A stretch of DNA of 53,314 bases from Clostridium sp. (GTDB lineage: Bacteria > Bacillota > Clostridia > Clostridiales > Clostridiaceae). The notes under the pieces were generated by a model. That model did not search any database, was not told where the DNA came from, and saw only the letters and a program-made list of their open reading frames with translations. This document shows positions 1 to 7,848 of the stretch, piece after piece. The first letter of the stretch is position 1. Every line of letters starts with the position of its first letter. The stretch covers positions 1 through 53,314 of the forward strand of contig DPOH01000325.1 in assembly GCA_003539755.1 (NCBI GenBank), read 5' to 3'. The position numbers were made by a program, and so were the translations under genes.

Positions 1-144
1 AAAAAAAAACAACAATTATCTTCTACAGCAGCAGCAGATGTGTATAAGAAACAACATAAATTTACTATATTACAAGAGAATATAAATGTAGATTCACTTA
101 AAAAAAATATTGTAGAATATAAAAAAAAAGAATACAATACTTAA
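1..144 (+). CDS. C-terminal end of an unidentified protein (5' end outside window)
   Basis: Frame 1 is open from the first base and ends at a TAA at 142-144, giving 47 residues that are Lys/Gln-rich at the start and end KKKEYNT. I do not recognise the family. The start lies outside the window, so only the tail is visible. The stretch at 36-54 closely resembles the Tn5/Nextera mosaic end and the local peptide AAADVYKKQ resembles a known adapter-read-through peptide, so part of this tail could be a library artefact if the window starts at a contig end (see findings). Confidence 0.4.
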   Translation, partial: KKKQQLSSTAAADVYKKQHKFTILQENINVDSLKKNIVEYKKKEYNT

Positions 145-194
145 AATAAAAAGCAATAATAAAAAAATAATATTAAAAATACACCAGCCAAATC

Positions 195-257
195 TTAAAA
201 ATAAATAGAGAAAAGTAAAAAAACTAAACAGCTTAGAATTGCTTTAAAGATATTCAT
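195..257 (-). CDS. Possible 20-residue hydrophobic peptide with a strong ribosome site
   Basis: On the minus strand an ATG at 257-255 follows AGGAGA (270-265) by seven bases and opens a 20-codon frame that begins MNIFKAILSC and is almost wholly hydrophobic, stopping with TAA at 197-195. The same frame stays open after that stop for about 17 further hydrophobic codons. This may be a real short membrane peptide, a decayed small membrane protein, or chance in A+T-rich DNA. The ribosome site is the main support. It is divergent from the diguanylate cyclase gene. The rest of 145-458 holds no other gene I can support; a TATAAT at 412-417 is a possible -10 for the cyclase, but its -35 is weak. Confidence 0.3.
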   Translation of the reverse strand: MNIFKAILSCLVFLLFSIYF

Positions 258-458
258 ATTATATTCTCCTTTGTTTTTTATTAGACTAGTATCTCCAGAT
301 TATAAATATAAATACTCTGTTTATTTTTGTAAAAATAACTTGATTTGGTAAAAAATAATAATTTTTATATAAAATATGAATATTTAGGTGGAAAAATAGG
401 GCAAAATAACGTATAATTTCAATATAAACAATAGTTGTCAAATGGAAGTGGATGATAT

Positions 459-1508
459 ATGGAACAGTACAAGAGTCTTTATAATAATATAAAAAAGAAA
501 TATATAGATGTTAGTAAGGAAAATAAAATTTTAGAGAAAAAGGTTGATTCTTTATATAATATAGTAGAGATAAGTAATTATATTAATATATATTTTAGAA
601 GTGAAAATTTAATGGATATGATTAATGATATGATTATAGGGATATTAGGAGTATCATATTCTACTATATTTATTGTTGAAAATAATGAAATGAAAATAAA
701 GTCAACAAATAATAATATAGAAAATATAAATCTGACTGATATAGAAAGATATAATATAATGCATTATAAAGATTTCTTGATTAATGAAAAAGAAACTATT
801 AAATTTGAAGGCAGTTCTAGAAATGATATACATTGTATTCTTGGTATGCCTATTAAATTAAGAGAAAAGCCATTAGGATATATTTTAGTTGAACATGAAG
901 TATATAATTCGCTTACAGATGATTCAATGTTATTTTTAAGGTCTATAGCAAATCAGGTTGCTATATCCATAGAAAATGCTTCTCTGTATAAGCAGCTTAA
1001 AAAGATGACAATGTATGATCCACTACTTGACATATATAATAGAAAGTATTTTTTTAACAGTTTAGAGAAGAAAATTAATAAAAAAAATTCAGAAAAATTT
1101 GCAATAATAATGATAGATATTGATGACTTTAAAAAAGTTAATGATACTTATGGTCATCAGTTTGGAGATAAAGTTCTGAAAACTTTTGCTGATATTATTT
1201 TGAGAAATGTTAGTAAAAAAGATATTGTTGCTAGATATGGTGGAGAAGAAATAATAATATGTATTAATAATTATAATTATAAAGAGGATGTATATAATAA
1301 TATAGAAAAGATACGAAGAGAATTAGAAGAAACTCGTATAGTTGATAATAATAATTCAATTAACATTACAGGCAGTTTTGGAATAGCATTTTTTCCTGCT
1401 GATGGACAAGATGTAAGTAATTTAATAAAGTGCGCTGATGAATTGTTATATATGTCTAAGAAGAATGGAAAGAATACTATAAGTTGTAATCATGTGTATA
1501 AAAAATAG
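459..1508 (+). CDS. GAF-GGDEF protein, probable diguanylate cyclase
   Basis: Probable cytoplasmic cyclase making c-di-GMP from two GTP. Residues 1-33 look like a short coiled coil; about 40-178 fit a GAF sensor domain; about 185-345 form a GGDEF domain. Visible motifs are YDPLLDIYNRKYF (equivalent of the usual LTGLxNRR region), DIDDFKKVNDTYGHQFGD (metal and substrate region) and the active loop GGEEI at 261-265. The loop keeps GGEE but has Ile where the consensus has Phe. The RxxD inhibitory site expected just before the loop reads SKKD, so product inhibition through that site is unlikely. No membrane segment or signal peptide is seen. A GGAAGTGG ribosome site precedes the ATG. It is a single-gene unit by spacing. 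Activity is inferred from motifs, not proven. Confidence 0.85.
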   Translation: MEQYKSLYNNIKKKYIDVSKENKILEKKVDSLYNIVEISNYINIYFRSENLMDMINDMIIGILGVSYSTIFIVENNEMKIKSTNNNIENINLTDIERYNIMHYKDFLINEKETIKFEGSSRNDIHCILGMPIKLREKPLGYILVEHEVYNSLTDDSMLFLRSIANQVAISIENASLYKQLKKMTMYDPLLDIYNRKYFFNSLEKKINKKNSEKFAIIMIDIDDFKKVNDTYGHQFGDKVLKTFADIILRNVSKKDIVARYGGEEIIICINNYNYKEDVYNNIEKIRRELEETRIVDNNNSINITGSFGIAFFPADGQDVSNLIKCADELLYMSKKNGKNTISCNHVYKK

Positions 1509-1594
1509 ACTATTTTTAAATAAAGTGCTCATGAATACTATGAATATTGCCAAAAGCATGACTTGAAGCTATACTATTTATATATATAGATGGT

Positions 1595-1637
1595 AATTGA
1601 CAATTGACAATTAATATTTAATTGTCCACTGTCAATT
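1595..1637 (+). repeat. 20-bp imperfect inverted repeat in the tyrS leader
   Basis: The arms 1595-1614 and 1618-1637 are complementary at 18 of 20 positions around a 3-base loop. The left arm contains two tandem GACAATT units. The hairpin sits 37 bases before the tyrS ATG and is followed by GTTTTC, so it could act as a weak terminator or leader structure, or be a small dispersed repeat. A related GACAATTGACAA string occurs in reverse orientation near 37083-37094 in the leuS leader. Confidence 0.6.
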
Positions 1638-1673
1638 GTTTTCTAAAGAGCATAATTTAAGGAGGTATTATTA

Positions 1674-2894
1674 ATGGCAAACGTATTAGATGAGCTATTA
1701 GAAAGAGGATACATAAAACAATTTACCCATGAAGAAGAAACTAGAAAATTATTAGAAAATGAGAAGGTTACTTTTTATATAGGATTTGATCCAACTGCAG
1801 ATAGCTTACACGTGGGACATTTTATTGCAATGATGTTTATGGCTCATATGCAAAGAGCAGGACATAGACCAATAGCTTTAATTGGTGGTGGAACTGCAAT
1901 GGTAGGAGATCCAAGTGGTAAGACAGACATGAGAAAGATGCTTACTAAGGAAGATATTGAACATAATGTTGAATGCATTAAGAAGCAAATGGAAAGATTT
2001 ATAGACTTTTCTGATGATAAAGCTATTTTAGTAAACAATGCAGATTGGTTATTAAAGGCTAATTATGTTGATTTCTTAAGAGAAGTAGGAGTTCACTTCT
2101 CAGTTAACAGAATGCTTACTGCTGAATGTTTTAAACAAAGATTAGAAAGAGGATTATCATTCTTAGAATTTAATTATATGTTAATGCAAGGATATGATTT
2201 CTATGTATTAAATCAAAAATATAATTGTAAAATGGAATTAGGTGGAGATGACCAATGGTCTAACATGATTGCTGGTGTTGAACTTGTAAGAAGAAAAGCT
2301 CAAGGTCAAGCAATGGCTATGACATGTACATTATTAACAAACAGCCAAGGTCAAAAAATGGGTAAAACTGTTGGCGGTGCTTTATGGCTTGATCCAAACA
2401 AAACTTCGCCATTTGACTTCTATCAATACTGGAGAAACGTTGATGATGCTGATGTTGAAAAATGTTTAGCTTTATTAACATTCTTGCCAATGGATGAAGT
2501 AAGAAGATTAGGTGCATTAGAAGGTTCGGAAATAAATAAGGCTAAGGAAATATTAGCATATGAAATAACTAAACTTGTTCACGGTGAAGAAGAAGCTAAA
2601 AAAGCTCAAGATGCTGCAAGAGCTTTATTTGCAGGTGGAGCAGATATGTCTAATGTTCCAACAGTAACTATTTCTAAAGAAGAAGTAGGAACATCATTAT
2701 TAGATATAATGGCATCTAATAAAATAGTACCATCTAAAAAAGAAGGTAGAAGACTAATAGAACAAGGTGGATTATCTCTAAATGGAGTTAAAGTTACAGA
2801 TGTAGCTAGAACTTTAAATGAAGATGACTTTGAAGATGGAATTGCCTTAATTAAAAGAGGTAAGAAAAACTATAATAAGATTGAAGTTAAATAA
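1674..2894 (+). CDS. tyrS: Tyrosyl-tRNA synthetase
   Basis: Class I aminoacyl-tRNA synthetase that charges tRNA-Tyr with tyrosine using ATP in the cytoplasm. The HIGH-type motif reads HVGH at 46-49, the KMSKS-type motif reads KMGKT at 228-232, and GGDDQWSN with the surrounding region fits the tyrosine pocket. The last about 65 residues carry an S4 RNA-binding domain (KKEGRRLIEQGGLSLNGVKV). The length of 406 aa is normal for the family. The start is supported by AAGGAGG about nine bases upstream. No T-box sequence was found in the 165-base leader, unlike leuS in this window; a large hairpin lies there instead. Confidence 0.97.
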   Translation: MANVLDELLERGYIKQFTHEEETRKLLENEKVTFYIGFDPTADSLHVGHFIAMMFMAHMQRAGHRPIALIGGGTAMVGDPSGKTDMRKMLTKEDIEHNVECIKKQMERFIDFSDDKAILVNNADWLLKANYVDFLREVGVHFSVNRMLTAECFKQRLERGLSFLEFNYMLMQGYDFYVLNQKYNCKMELGGDDQWSNMIAGVELVRRKAQGQAMAMTCTLLTNSQGQKMGKTVGGALWLDPNKTSPFDFYQYWRNVDDADVEKCLALLTFLPMDEVRRLGALEGSEINKAKEILAYEITKLVHGEEEAKKAQDAARALFAGGADMSNVPTVTISKEEVGTSLLDIMASNKIVPSKKEGRRLIEQGGLSLNGVKVTDVARTLNEDDFEDGIALIKRGKKNYNKIEVK

Positions 2895-2906
2895 ATTGAA
2901 ATATAA

Positions 2907-2942
2907 AAGGGTTCTGTAATGCTAATATTACAGGGCTCTTTA
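2907..2942 (+). terminator. Terminator after tyrS
   Basis: Arms AAGGGTTCTGTAAT (2907-2920) and ATTACAGGGCTCTT (2927-2940) pair over 14 positions, three of them G-U, around a 6-base loop. The U-tract is short, so termination may be moderate. Confidence 0.65.
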
Positions 2943-3007
2943 TAAATTTATATATCTATTACTCGATAAATAATTGTATGAATAAAAGTTAGAGGTGAGA
3001 CGCGATA

Positions 3008-4873
3008 ATGCCAGGAATTTGGAATATAAATAATGGATATAATATCAATTCAAAAAAAATTTCTAGCAAATTAACTTTTGACGTAGGCGAAAAATTTACT
3101 GGAAGAGTTGTATCAAAAGGTGAAGGTAAGGATGTTACAATAAAACTTTCAGATGGTTGGCAGTTTATTGCGGAAGTTGAGGGAAATATAAATTTTGAAG
3201 AGCTGAAATTAGTTAAATTTCAAGTAGATGGATTTGAGAATGGAAAGCTTAAATTAAAAGTTATAAATCAAGGAACTAAACAGGATTCAGAAGTAGATGA
3301 AAATTTTAAAGAGATAATAGATAAAGAAGGTCTTTCAAAGGAAGATGTCCCTATTTTAAAGAAAATGGTTAGTTATAGTATTCCATTAACTAGAGAGAAT
3401 ATAAACAAAATTAAAGGGATACTTCAGTTTAATGAGAAAGTTAATTTTGATTCTGACGAGATAAATAAATTTATAGAAAAATATACAGCAGGTAAAAATA
3501 TTGATATTAACAGTGCAGAGGGTAGAAAAATCCAAGATACTTTGACAAAGTTCTTTGAACAATTTAAGAACATGAGCGAAGATGATATATTCGTATTTAT
3601 TGAGAATAATATTGATTTTTCTGCAGAGAATATTGAAAGTTTTAATAAACTTTTTAAAGGTAATTCTTCAATAGAAAAAGTACTTATGGATATCCAAGAA
3701 AAACTTAACAATATTGATTTTGATAAAGATATTATGGAATCTATAAATTCTAAAATAAGTATGTTTGATAAACAGAAATTCCCCAATATTAATAAAGGTT
3801 CTATTGATACTACGAGTCAGTCGCTAGCATCTAAGATATATGCAGATAATAATCCCATGAATACAAAGGTAGATGTTTTGGATCTTCTTAAAACATTAGC
3901 TTCTAATAGTAGTGATGAAAGTACGTCAGTATTTGCTAACAATCAAGATACTATAATTGAAAATAGTAATAAATCTTTAACTGATAGATTACAAGATAAA
4001 AATTTTCTTAATGATGTAAAATCAATAATTGGAAATATAAATACATCAGAAGAAATACCTAAAACTCAAGCTTCATCACTTATAGAATCTACTAATAAGG
4101 CAAAAATAGAAGCTTTATTGAGTAGGGCTGAAAGTAGAGAAGTAAAGCTTTCTGATGATGAATATAAGATGATAAAAGAAGCTTTAAGTAAATATAAAAG
4201 TGAATCATCATATGAAGCTTTTCCTCAAAAGACTAAGTCAACGCCATTAAATACATTTAATATAAAAAATATGAATACACAGTTCAGTGGGGCTGATAAG
4301 TTTACAGGATTTAATATTAATAGAGAAGAGGCTATTAAGGAAAATATACAAGAGAAGATTAATAATGTAAAGGATATAGTAAAGGGCTTATTAAATCAAA
4401 CAGAATTACAAGATAGTGCAGTTTTAGATAAAGTGATGAGTACTCTTAAACAAAATATGAATGATTTTAGAATATTTAACTCAATAAGCAATGAGTATTA
4501 CTATTTAAATTTTGGCGTAAATACGCAGAATGCAGAATATCCATGTAAATTAATAATTAAAGACAACAGAAAAGATGGAAAGAAAATAGATACTACAAAT
4601 ACTAAGATGGTTGTAAGTGTAAAAACAATTAATTTAGGTGATATAGATGGATATATTACTTTGAGGAATAATAAACTTGATGTAAATTTGAAATGTGACT
4701 GGGGATTTTCAGATATAATAAATAATCATAAAGCACAACTCTTAAATGGCTTAAATAGTTTAGGAATGTTAGCAAGTGTAAGTGTATCAACTAAAGAAAG
4801 ACCTGTTGATATATCAAGTTGTAGAGAATTTTTTAGTGATGTTACAATTTCTGCTATAGATACGAAAGTGTAA
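3008..4873 (+). CDS. YlqG-like protein with FliK-like C-terminal region
   Basis: A 621-residue protein of low complexity in the middle, rich in Lys, Asn, Ser and Asp. Residues about 20-90 look like a small beta domain (FTGRVVSKGEGKDVTIKLSDGW). The middle is helical and variable. The final about 130 residues (TINLGDIDGYITLRNNKLDVNLKC and after) resemble the C-terminal fold of flagellar hook-length control proteins of the FliK family. No signal peptide or membrane segment is seen. The next gene, 100 bases on, encodes an isolated FlhB C-terminal domain; in Bacillus subtilis ylqG and ylqH form the same kind of pair. I infer a related role, possibly at an export apparatus, but no function is established. 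A GAGGTGA ribosome site precedes the ATG. Confidence 0.6.
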   Translation: MPGIWNINNGYNINSKKISSKLTFDVGEKFTGRVVSKGEGKDVTIKLSDGWQFIAEVEGNINFEELKLVKFQVDGFENGKLKLKVINQGTKQDSEVDENFKEIIDKEGLSKEDVPILKKMVSYSIPLTRENINKIKGILQFNEKVNFDSDEINKFIEKYTAGKNIDINSAEGRKIQDTLTKFFEQFKNMSEDDIFVFIENNIDFSAENIESFNKLFKGNSSIEKVLMDIQEKLNNIDFDKDIMESINSKISMFDKQKFPNINKGSIDTTSQSLASKIYADNNPMNTKVDVLDLLKTLASNSSDESTSVFANNQDTIIENSNKSLTDRLQDKNFLNDVKSIIGNINTSEEIPKTQASSLIESTNKAKIEALLSRAESREVKLSDDEYKMIKEALSKYKSESSYEAFPQKTKSTPLNTFNIKNMNTQFSGADKFTGFNINREEAIKENIQEKINNVKDIVKGLLNQTELQDSAVLDKVMSTLKQNMNDFRIFNSISNEYYYLNFGVNTQNAEYPCKLIIKDNRKDGKKIDTTNTKMVVSVKTINLGDIDGYITLRNNKLDVNLKCDWGFSDIINNHKAQLLNGLNSLGMLASVSVSTKERPVDISSCREFFSDVTISAIDTKV

Positions 4874-4973
4874 GAAATAGTAGGAAAATTGAAATTGTAT
4901 AAATAAAAATTATAAGGTAAAATGAAACTTGTATGTGATTTAGACTTATTAATTTTAAAGGGGGTATGTTAAT

Positions 4974-5231
4974 ATGAATCAACGAAAAAAGGCAGCAGCA
5001 TTAAGATATGAATTTAATAGTGATGCTCCGATTGTTACTGCAGCTGGAATGGGCCATATTGCTGATAAAATACTAGAAAAAGCTGAAGAAAATGAAGTTC
5101 CTATAGTATATAATAAAGAGCTAACTAATTTATTATGCAATGTGGATGTAGGCCAAGAAATACCCTCAGAATTATACGAAGCAGTTGCTCACGTAATAGC
5201 GTTTGTCACAGATTTAGATAAACACAGATAA
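4974..5231 (+). CDS. FlhB C-terminal-domain-like small protein (YlqH type)
   Basis: An 85-residue soluble protein matching the cytoplasmic part of FlhB that lies after the NPTH self-cleavage site: KKAAALRYEF, then APIVTAAGMGHIADKILEKAEENEVPIVYN. The NPTH residues themselves and all membrane helices are absent, and the protein begins close to where the FlhB fragment would begin after cleavage. In FlhB this domain takes part in the switch of export substrate specificity together with FliK. The gene follows a FliK-like gene and has a GGGGG-type ribosome site. Homologues (YlqH/FhlB) occur in many Firmicutes outside flagellar operons; their role is not settled. Confidence 0.8.
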   Translation: MNQRKKAAALRYEFNSDAPIVTAAGMGHIADKILEKAEENEVPIVYNKELTNLLCNVDVGQEIPSELYEAVAHVIAFVTDLDKHR

Positions 5232-5236
5232 AGAAG

Positions 5237-5307
5237 GTAGCTATGCTACAAATAAGAACAATTCACCGCTAAAGCCATCAGCTATGCTGATATTAACAAC
5301 AATTCAC
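5237..5307 (+). repeat. Two-copy degenerate repeat with hairpins showing compensatory changes
   Basis: Copy 1 has the hairpin GTAGC-TAT-GCTAC (5237-5249) followed by a tail ending AACAATTCAC (5257-5266). Copy 2 has ATCAGC-TAT-GCTGAT (5277-5291) followed by a tail ending AACAATTCAC (5298-5307). The loop and the inner AGC/GCT pairs are the same, while the outer pairs differ on both sides at once (T-A versus C-G, then G-C versus T-A), so pairing is kept. It occupies most of the gap between the ylqH-like gene and the phosphoesterase. Confidence 0.6.
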
Positions 5308-5330
5308 AGATAAAAAGGAGAAAAAATGTA

Positions 5331-6026
5331 ATGGCACTTTATACTATTTCAGATTTGCATCTTGGTTTTAATGTGGAAAAACCTATGGATATATTTGGAG
5401 ATAAGTGGAGAGATCACACTGATAAAATAAAAAAGAACTGGATTGAAAAAGTCAATGATGATGATACAGTACTTATTGCAGGTGATATATCATGGTCATT
5501 AAGAGCTGATGATAGCAAATATGATTTAGATTGGATAGATCAACTACCAGGAAGGAAGATTATAAGTAAAGGAAATCATGATTACTGGTGGGGAAGTATA
5601 TCAAAACTAAATAAATTATATGAAAACACAAAGTTCTTGCAAAATAATTTTTATGAATATGATGACTTTGCTATCTGTGGAACAAGAGGATGGATGTGTC
5701 CTGGCGGGGATAAATATAAATATACAGAAAAAGATGAGAAAATCTATAAAAGAGAACAGATAAGACTTAGATTATCACTAGAAGCTGCCAAGAAAGCAGG
5801 ATATGAAAATATAATAGTAATGATTCACTATCCACCAACTAATGAAAAATTTGAAGAATCCGATTTTATAAAGATATTTAAAGAATTTAATGTTAAAAAA
5901 GTAATATACGGACACTTACATGGGCCTGTTTTAATGGGAAATTTATTAAATGGATATGTTGATGGAATTGAATATATTCTATCTTCTGCAGACTATATTA
6001 ATTTTAACCCTAAGAGAGTATTATAG
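5331..6026 (+). CDS. Calcineurin-like metallophosphoesterase
   Basis: Cytoplasmic metal-dependent phosphoesterase of 231 aa. All the family motifs are visible in order: SDLHL (D8, H10), AGDISW (D52), GNHDYWW, MIHYPP and YGHLHG. These bind the two-metal centre. The substrate is not evident; the family covers nucleotide, phosphoprotein and other phosphoester hydrolases. It lies downstream of the ylqG/ylqH-like pair and may be transcribed with them, since only the two-copy repeat at 5237-5307 separates them. AAAGGAG ten or so bases upstream supports the ATG. A perfect terminator follows. Confidence 0.85.
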   Translation: MALYTISDLHLGFNVEKPMDIFGDKWRDHTDKIKKNWIEKVNDDDTVLIAGDISWSLRADDSKYDLDWIDQLPGRKIISKGNHDYWWGSISKLNKLYENTKFLQNNFYEYDDFAICGTRGWMCPGGDKYKYTEKDEKIYKREQIRLRLSLEAAKKAGYENIIVMIHYPPTNEKFEESDFIKIFKEFNVKKVIYGHLHGPVLMGNLLNGYVDGIEYILSSADYINFNPKRVL

Positions 6027-6080
6027 ATAAATAAAAGAAATCATGATAATAGCAATATCATCATGATTTCTTTTATTTAT
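6027..6080. terminator. 21-bp perfect hairpin, bidirectional terminator
   Basis: Arms 6027-6047 and 6060-6080 are perfectly complementary over 21 positions with a 12-base loop. A-rich 5' and T-rich 3' flanks mean it can terminate transcription from both sides. It begins right at the phosphoesterase stop and marks the left border of the xylose locus. Confidence 0.9.
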
Positions 6081-6175
6081 AAAGAATGTACTAAAAAAGT
6101 TATTTTAGGATTCAAAATTTAATTTTGTATATATTCACAATTAAAAATAAATCTGAAAAAGTTTACAAAATAATA

Positions 6176-6204
6176 TTGACTTATTCCATAAAAAGGAATA
6201 ATAT
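6176..6204 (+). promoter_or_regulatory. Promoter of xylB
   Basis: TTGACT (6176-6181) and TAATAT (6199-6204) are separated by 17 bases, which is close to the sigma-A consensus. It lies about 60 bases before the xylB start and just after the terminator at 6027-6080. Confidence 0.75.
6181..6201. promoter_or_regulatory. Palindrome in the xylB promoter, candidate XylR operator
   Basis: TTATTCC (6181-6187) and GGAATAA (6195-6201) form a perfect 7-bp inverted repeat around ATAAAAA, filling the spacer between -35 and -10. A repressor bound here would block RNA polymerase. The ROK-type xylR two genes on is the obvious candidate regulator; this assignment is an inference. Confidence 0.5.
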
Positions 6205-6267
6205 TAACTTATGAAATAACTTTTAAAAAGTTTATTTAAAAGACATTTTAATAAGAGGAGTGGAATT

Positions 6268-7773
6268 ATGAGATACTTATTAGGTTTAGATATAGGCACT
6301 TCGGGTACAAAGACAGCATTATTTGATGAAGATGGAAAAACTATTGCTACTGCAACATTTGGATATGATTTATTTCAGCCTAAGGTAGGATATGCTGAGC
6401 AAAATCCAGATGACTGGTGGGATGCATGTGTTAAAGGAATAAGAGCAGTAATAGATAAAAGTAATGTACAATCTATTGATATTAAAGGAATCGGCTTAAG
6501 TGGTCAAATGCATGGATTGGTATTATTAGATAAAGATAATAAAGTAATTAGAAAATCTATAATATGGTGTGACCAAAGAACTGAAAAAGAATGTGAGTAT
6601 ATTACGGAAAAGATAGGGAAGGAAAGATTAATTAAAATAACAGGTAATCCAGCAATGACAGGATTTACTCTTTCTAAGCTGTTATGGGTTAGAAATAATG
6701 AACCTGAGAATTATAAAAAGATTAATAAAATTCTATTACCTAAAGATTATATAAGATTTAAATTAACAAATGTATTTGCTACAGAAGTTTCTGATGCAAG
6801 TGGAATGCAGATGCTTGATATAAATACAAGAAGTTGGAGTGATGAACTTCTTAATGATTTAGAGATAGATAAGAATATACTAGCTGATGTATATGAATCA
6901 GTTGTTGTAAGTGGAAAAGTAAGCAGTGAAGCAGCTGAGTTAACTAATTTATCAGAGGGAACCCCAGTAGTTGGAGGAGCTGGAGATCAGGCTGCAGGAG
7001 CTATTGGAAGTGGAATAGTAAAAGAAGGAGTTATATCTACAGTAATAGGAACTTCAGGAGTTGTATTTGCCTCAACTGATACACCTAAGTTTGATAAAGA
7101 TGGACGAGTTCATACACTATGTCATGCAGTTCCAGGAAAGTGGCATGTAATGGGAGTAACTCAAGGTGCTGGACTTTCGTTAAATTGGTTTAAGAAAACA
7201 TTCTGTGCAAAAGAAATTGAAGATAGTAAAAAGCAGAATGTTGATGTATATGATTTATTAACACAAGAAGCTGCACAATCAAAACCAGGATCAAACGGAG
7301 TTACTTATTTACCATATTTAATGGGCGAAAGAACACCACATCTTGATCCAAATGTAAAAGGTGGATTCTTTGGAGTTTCATTAATAAATAATCACAATGA
7401 TTTTGTAAGAAGTGTACTTGAAGGAGTAAGCTTCAGCTTAAAGAATTGTTTAGATATTATAGAAGATATGAATGTAAAGGTTGAAGACGTCAGAGTAAGC
7501 GGCGGTGGAGCAGAGAGTGCTGTATGGAGGCAGATTCTTGCAGATATATTCCAATATCCATTAAACACAGTAAAAGCTTCAGAAGGTGGAGCTTTAGGGG
7601 TTGCAATACTTGCTGGGGTTGGAGCAGGAATATATCCATCAGTGGAAGAAGCTTGTGAAAGAATTATAGAAAAAGCAGATAATAAAGTAACACCTAATAC
7701 TGAGTTAAGGGAAACATATGAAAAGGTATATGCTGTTTATAACTCACTTTACGAAAGAATAAAGGATATTTAA
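6268..7773 (+). CDS. xylB: Xylulokinase
   Basis: FGGY-family sugar kinase of 501 aa that phosphorylates D-xylulose to D-xylulose 5-phosphate with ATP. The N-terminal phosphate-binding motif is GLDIGTSGTKTALFD; LSGQMHGLVLLD and the GAGDQAAGAIGSG loop with the probable catalytic base Asp near 240 are characteristic of xylulokinases. VSGGGAESAVWRQILAD lies in the C-terminal ATPase half. AGAGGAG sits before the ATG. The next gene is a ROK repressor, and the isomerase and transaldolase of the same pathway lie downstream. Expression probably responds to xylose through the promoter palindrome. Confidence 0.96.
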   Translation: MRYLLGLDIGTSGTKTALFDEDGKTIATATFGYDLFQPKVGYAEQNPDDWWDACVKGIRAVIDKSNVQSIDIKGIGLSGQMHGLVLLDKDNKVIRKSIIWCDQRTEKECEYITEKIGKERLIKITGNPAMTGFTLSKLLWVRNNEPENYKKINKILLPKDYIRFKLTNVFATEVSDASGMQMLDINTRSWSDELLNDLEIDKNILADVYESVVVSGKVSSEAAELTNLSEGTPVVGGAGDQAAGAIGSGIVKEGVISTVIGTSGVVFASTDTPKFDKDGRVHTLCHAVPGKWHVMGVTQGAGLSLNWFKKTFCAKEIEDSKKQNVDVYDLLTQEAAQSKPGSNGVTYLPYLMGERTPHLDPNVKGGFFGVSLINNHNDFVRSVLEGVSFSLKNCLDIIEDMNVKVEDVRVSGGGAESAVWRQILADIFQYPLNTVKASEGGALGVAILAGVGAGIYPSVEEACERIIEKADNKVTPNTELRETYEKVYAVYNSLYERIKDI

Positions 7774-7790
7774 CTAGGAACACAATAATG

Positions 7791-7814
7791 ATATTATATT
7801 ACTAAATATAATAT
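7791..7814. promoter_or_regulatory. Hairpin between xylB and xylR
   Basis: ATATTATATT (7791-7800) and AATATAATAT (7805-7814) form a perfect 10-bp stem with a 4-base loop in the 75-base gap. There is no U-tract, so it may be an operator, an mRNA-stability element or a weak attenuator that lowers xylR expression relative to xylB. Confidence 0.4.
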
Positions 7815-7848
7815 TACTGTTAAGGCCTAGAGAGGAGTAATTTTTAAA

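Noticed and set aside
1509..1673. Possible T-box before tyrS
   Set aside because: No GGTACC-type T-box core, no terminator with a proper U-tract tied to it, and no specifier-loop pattern.
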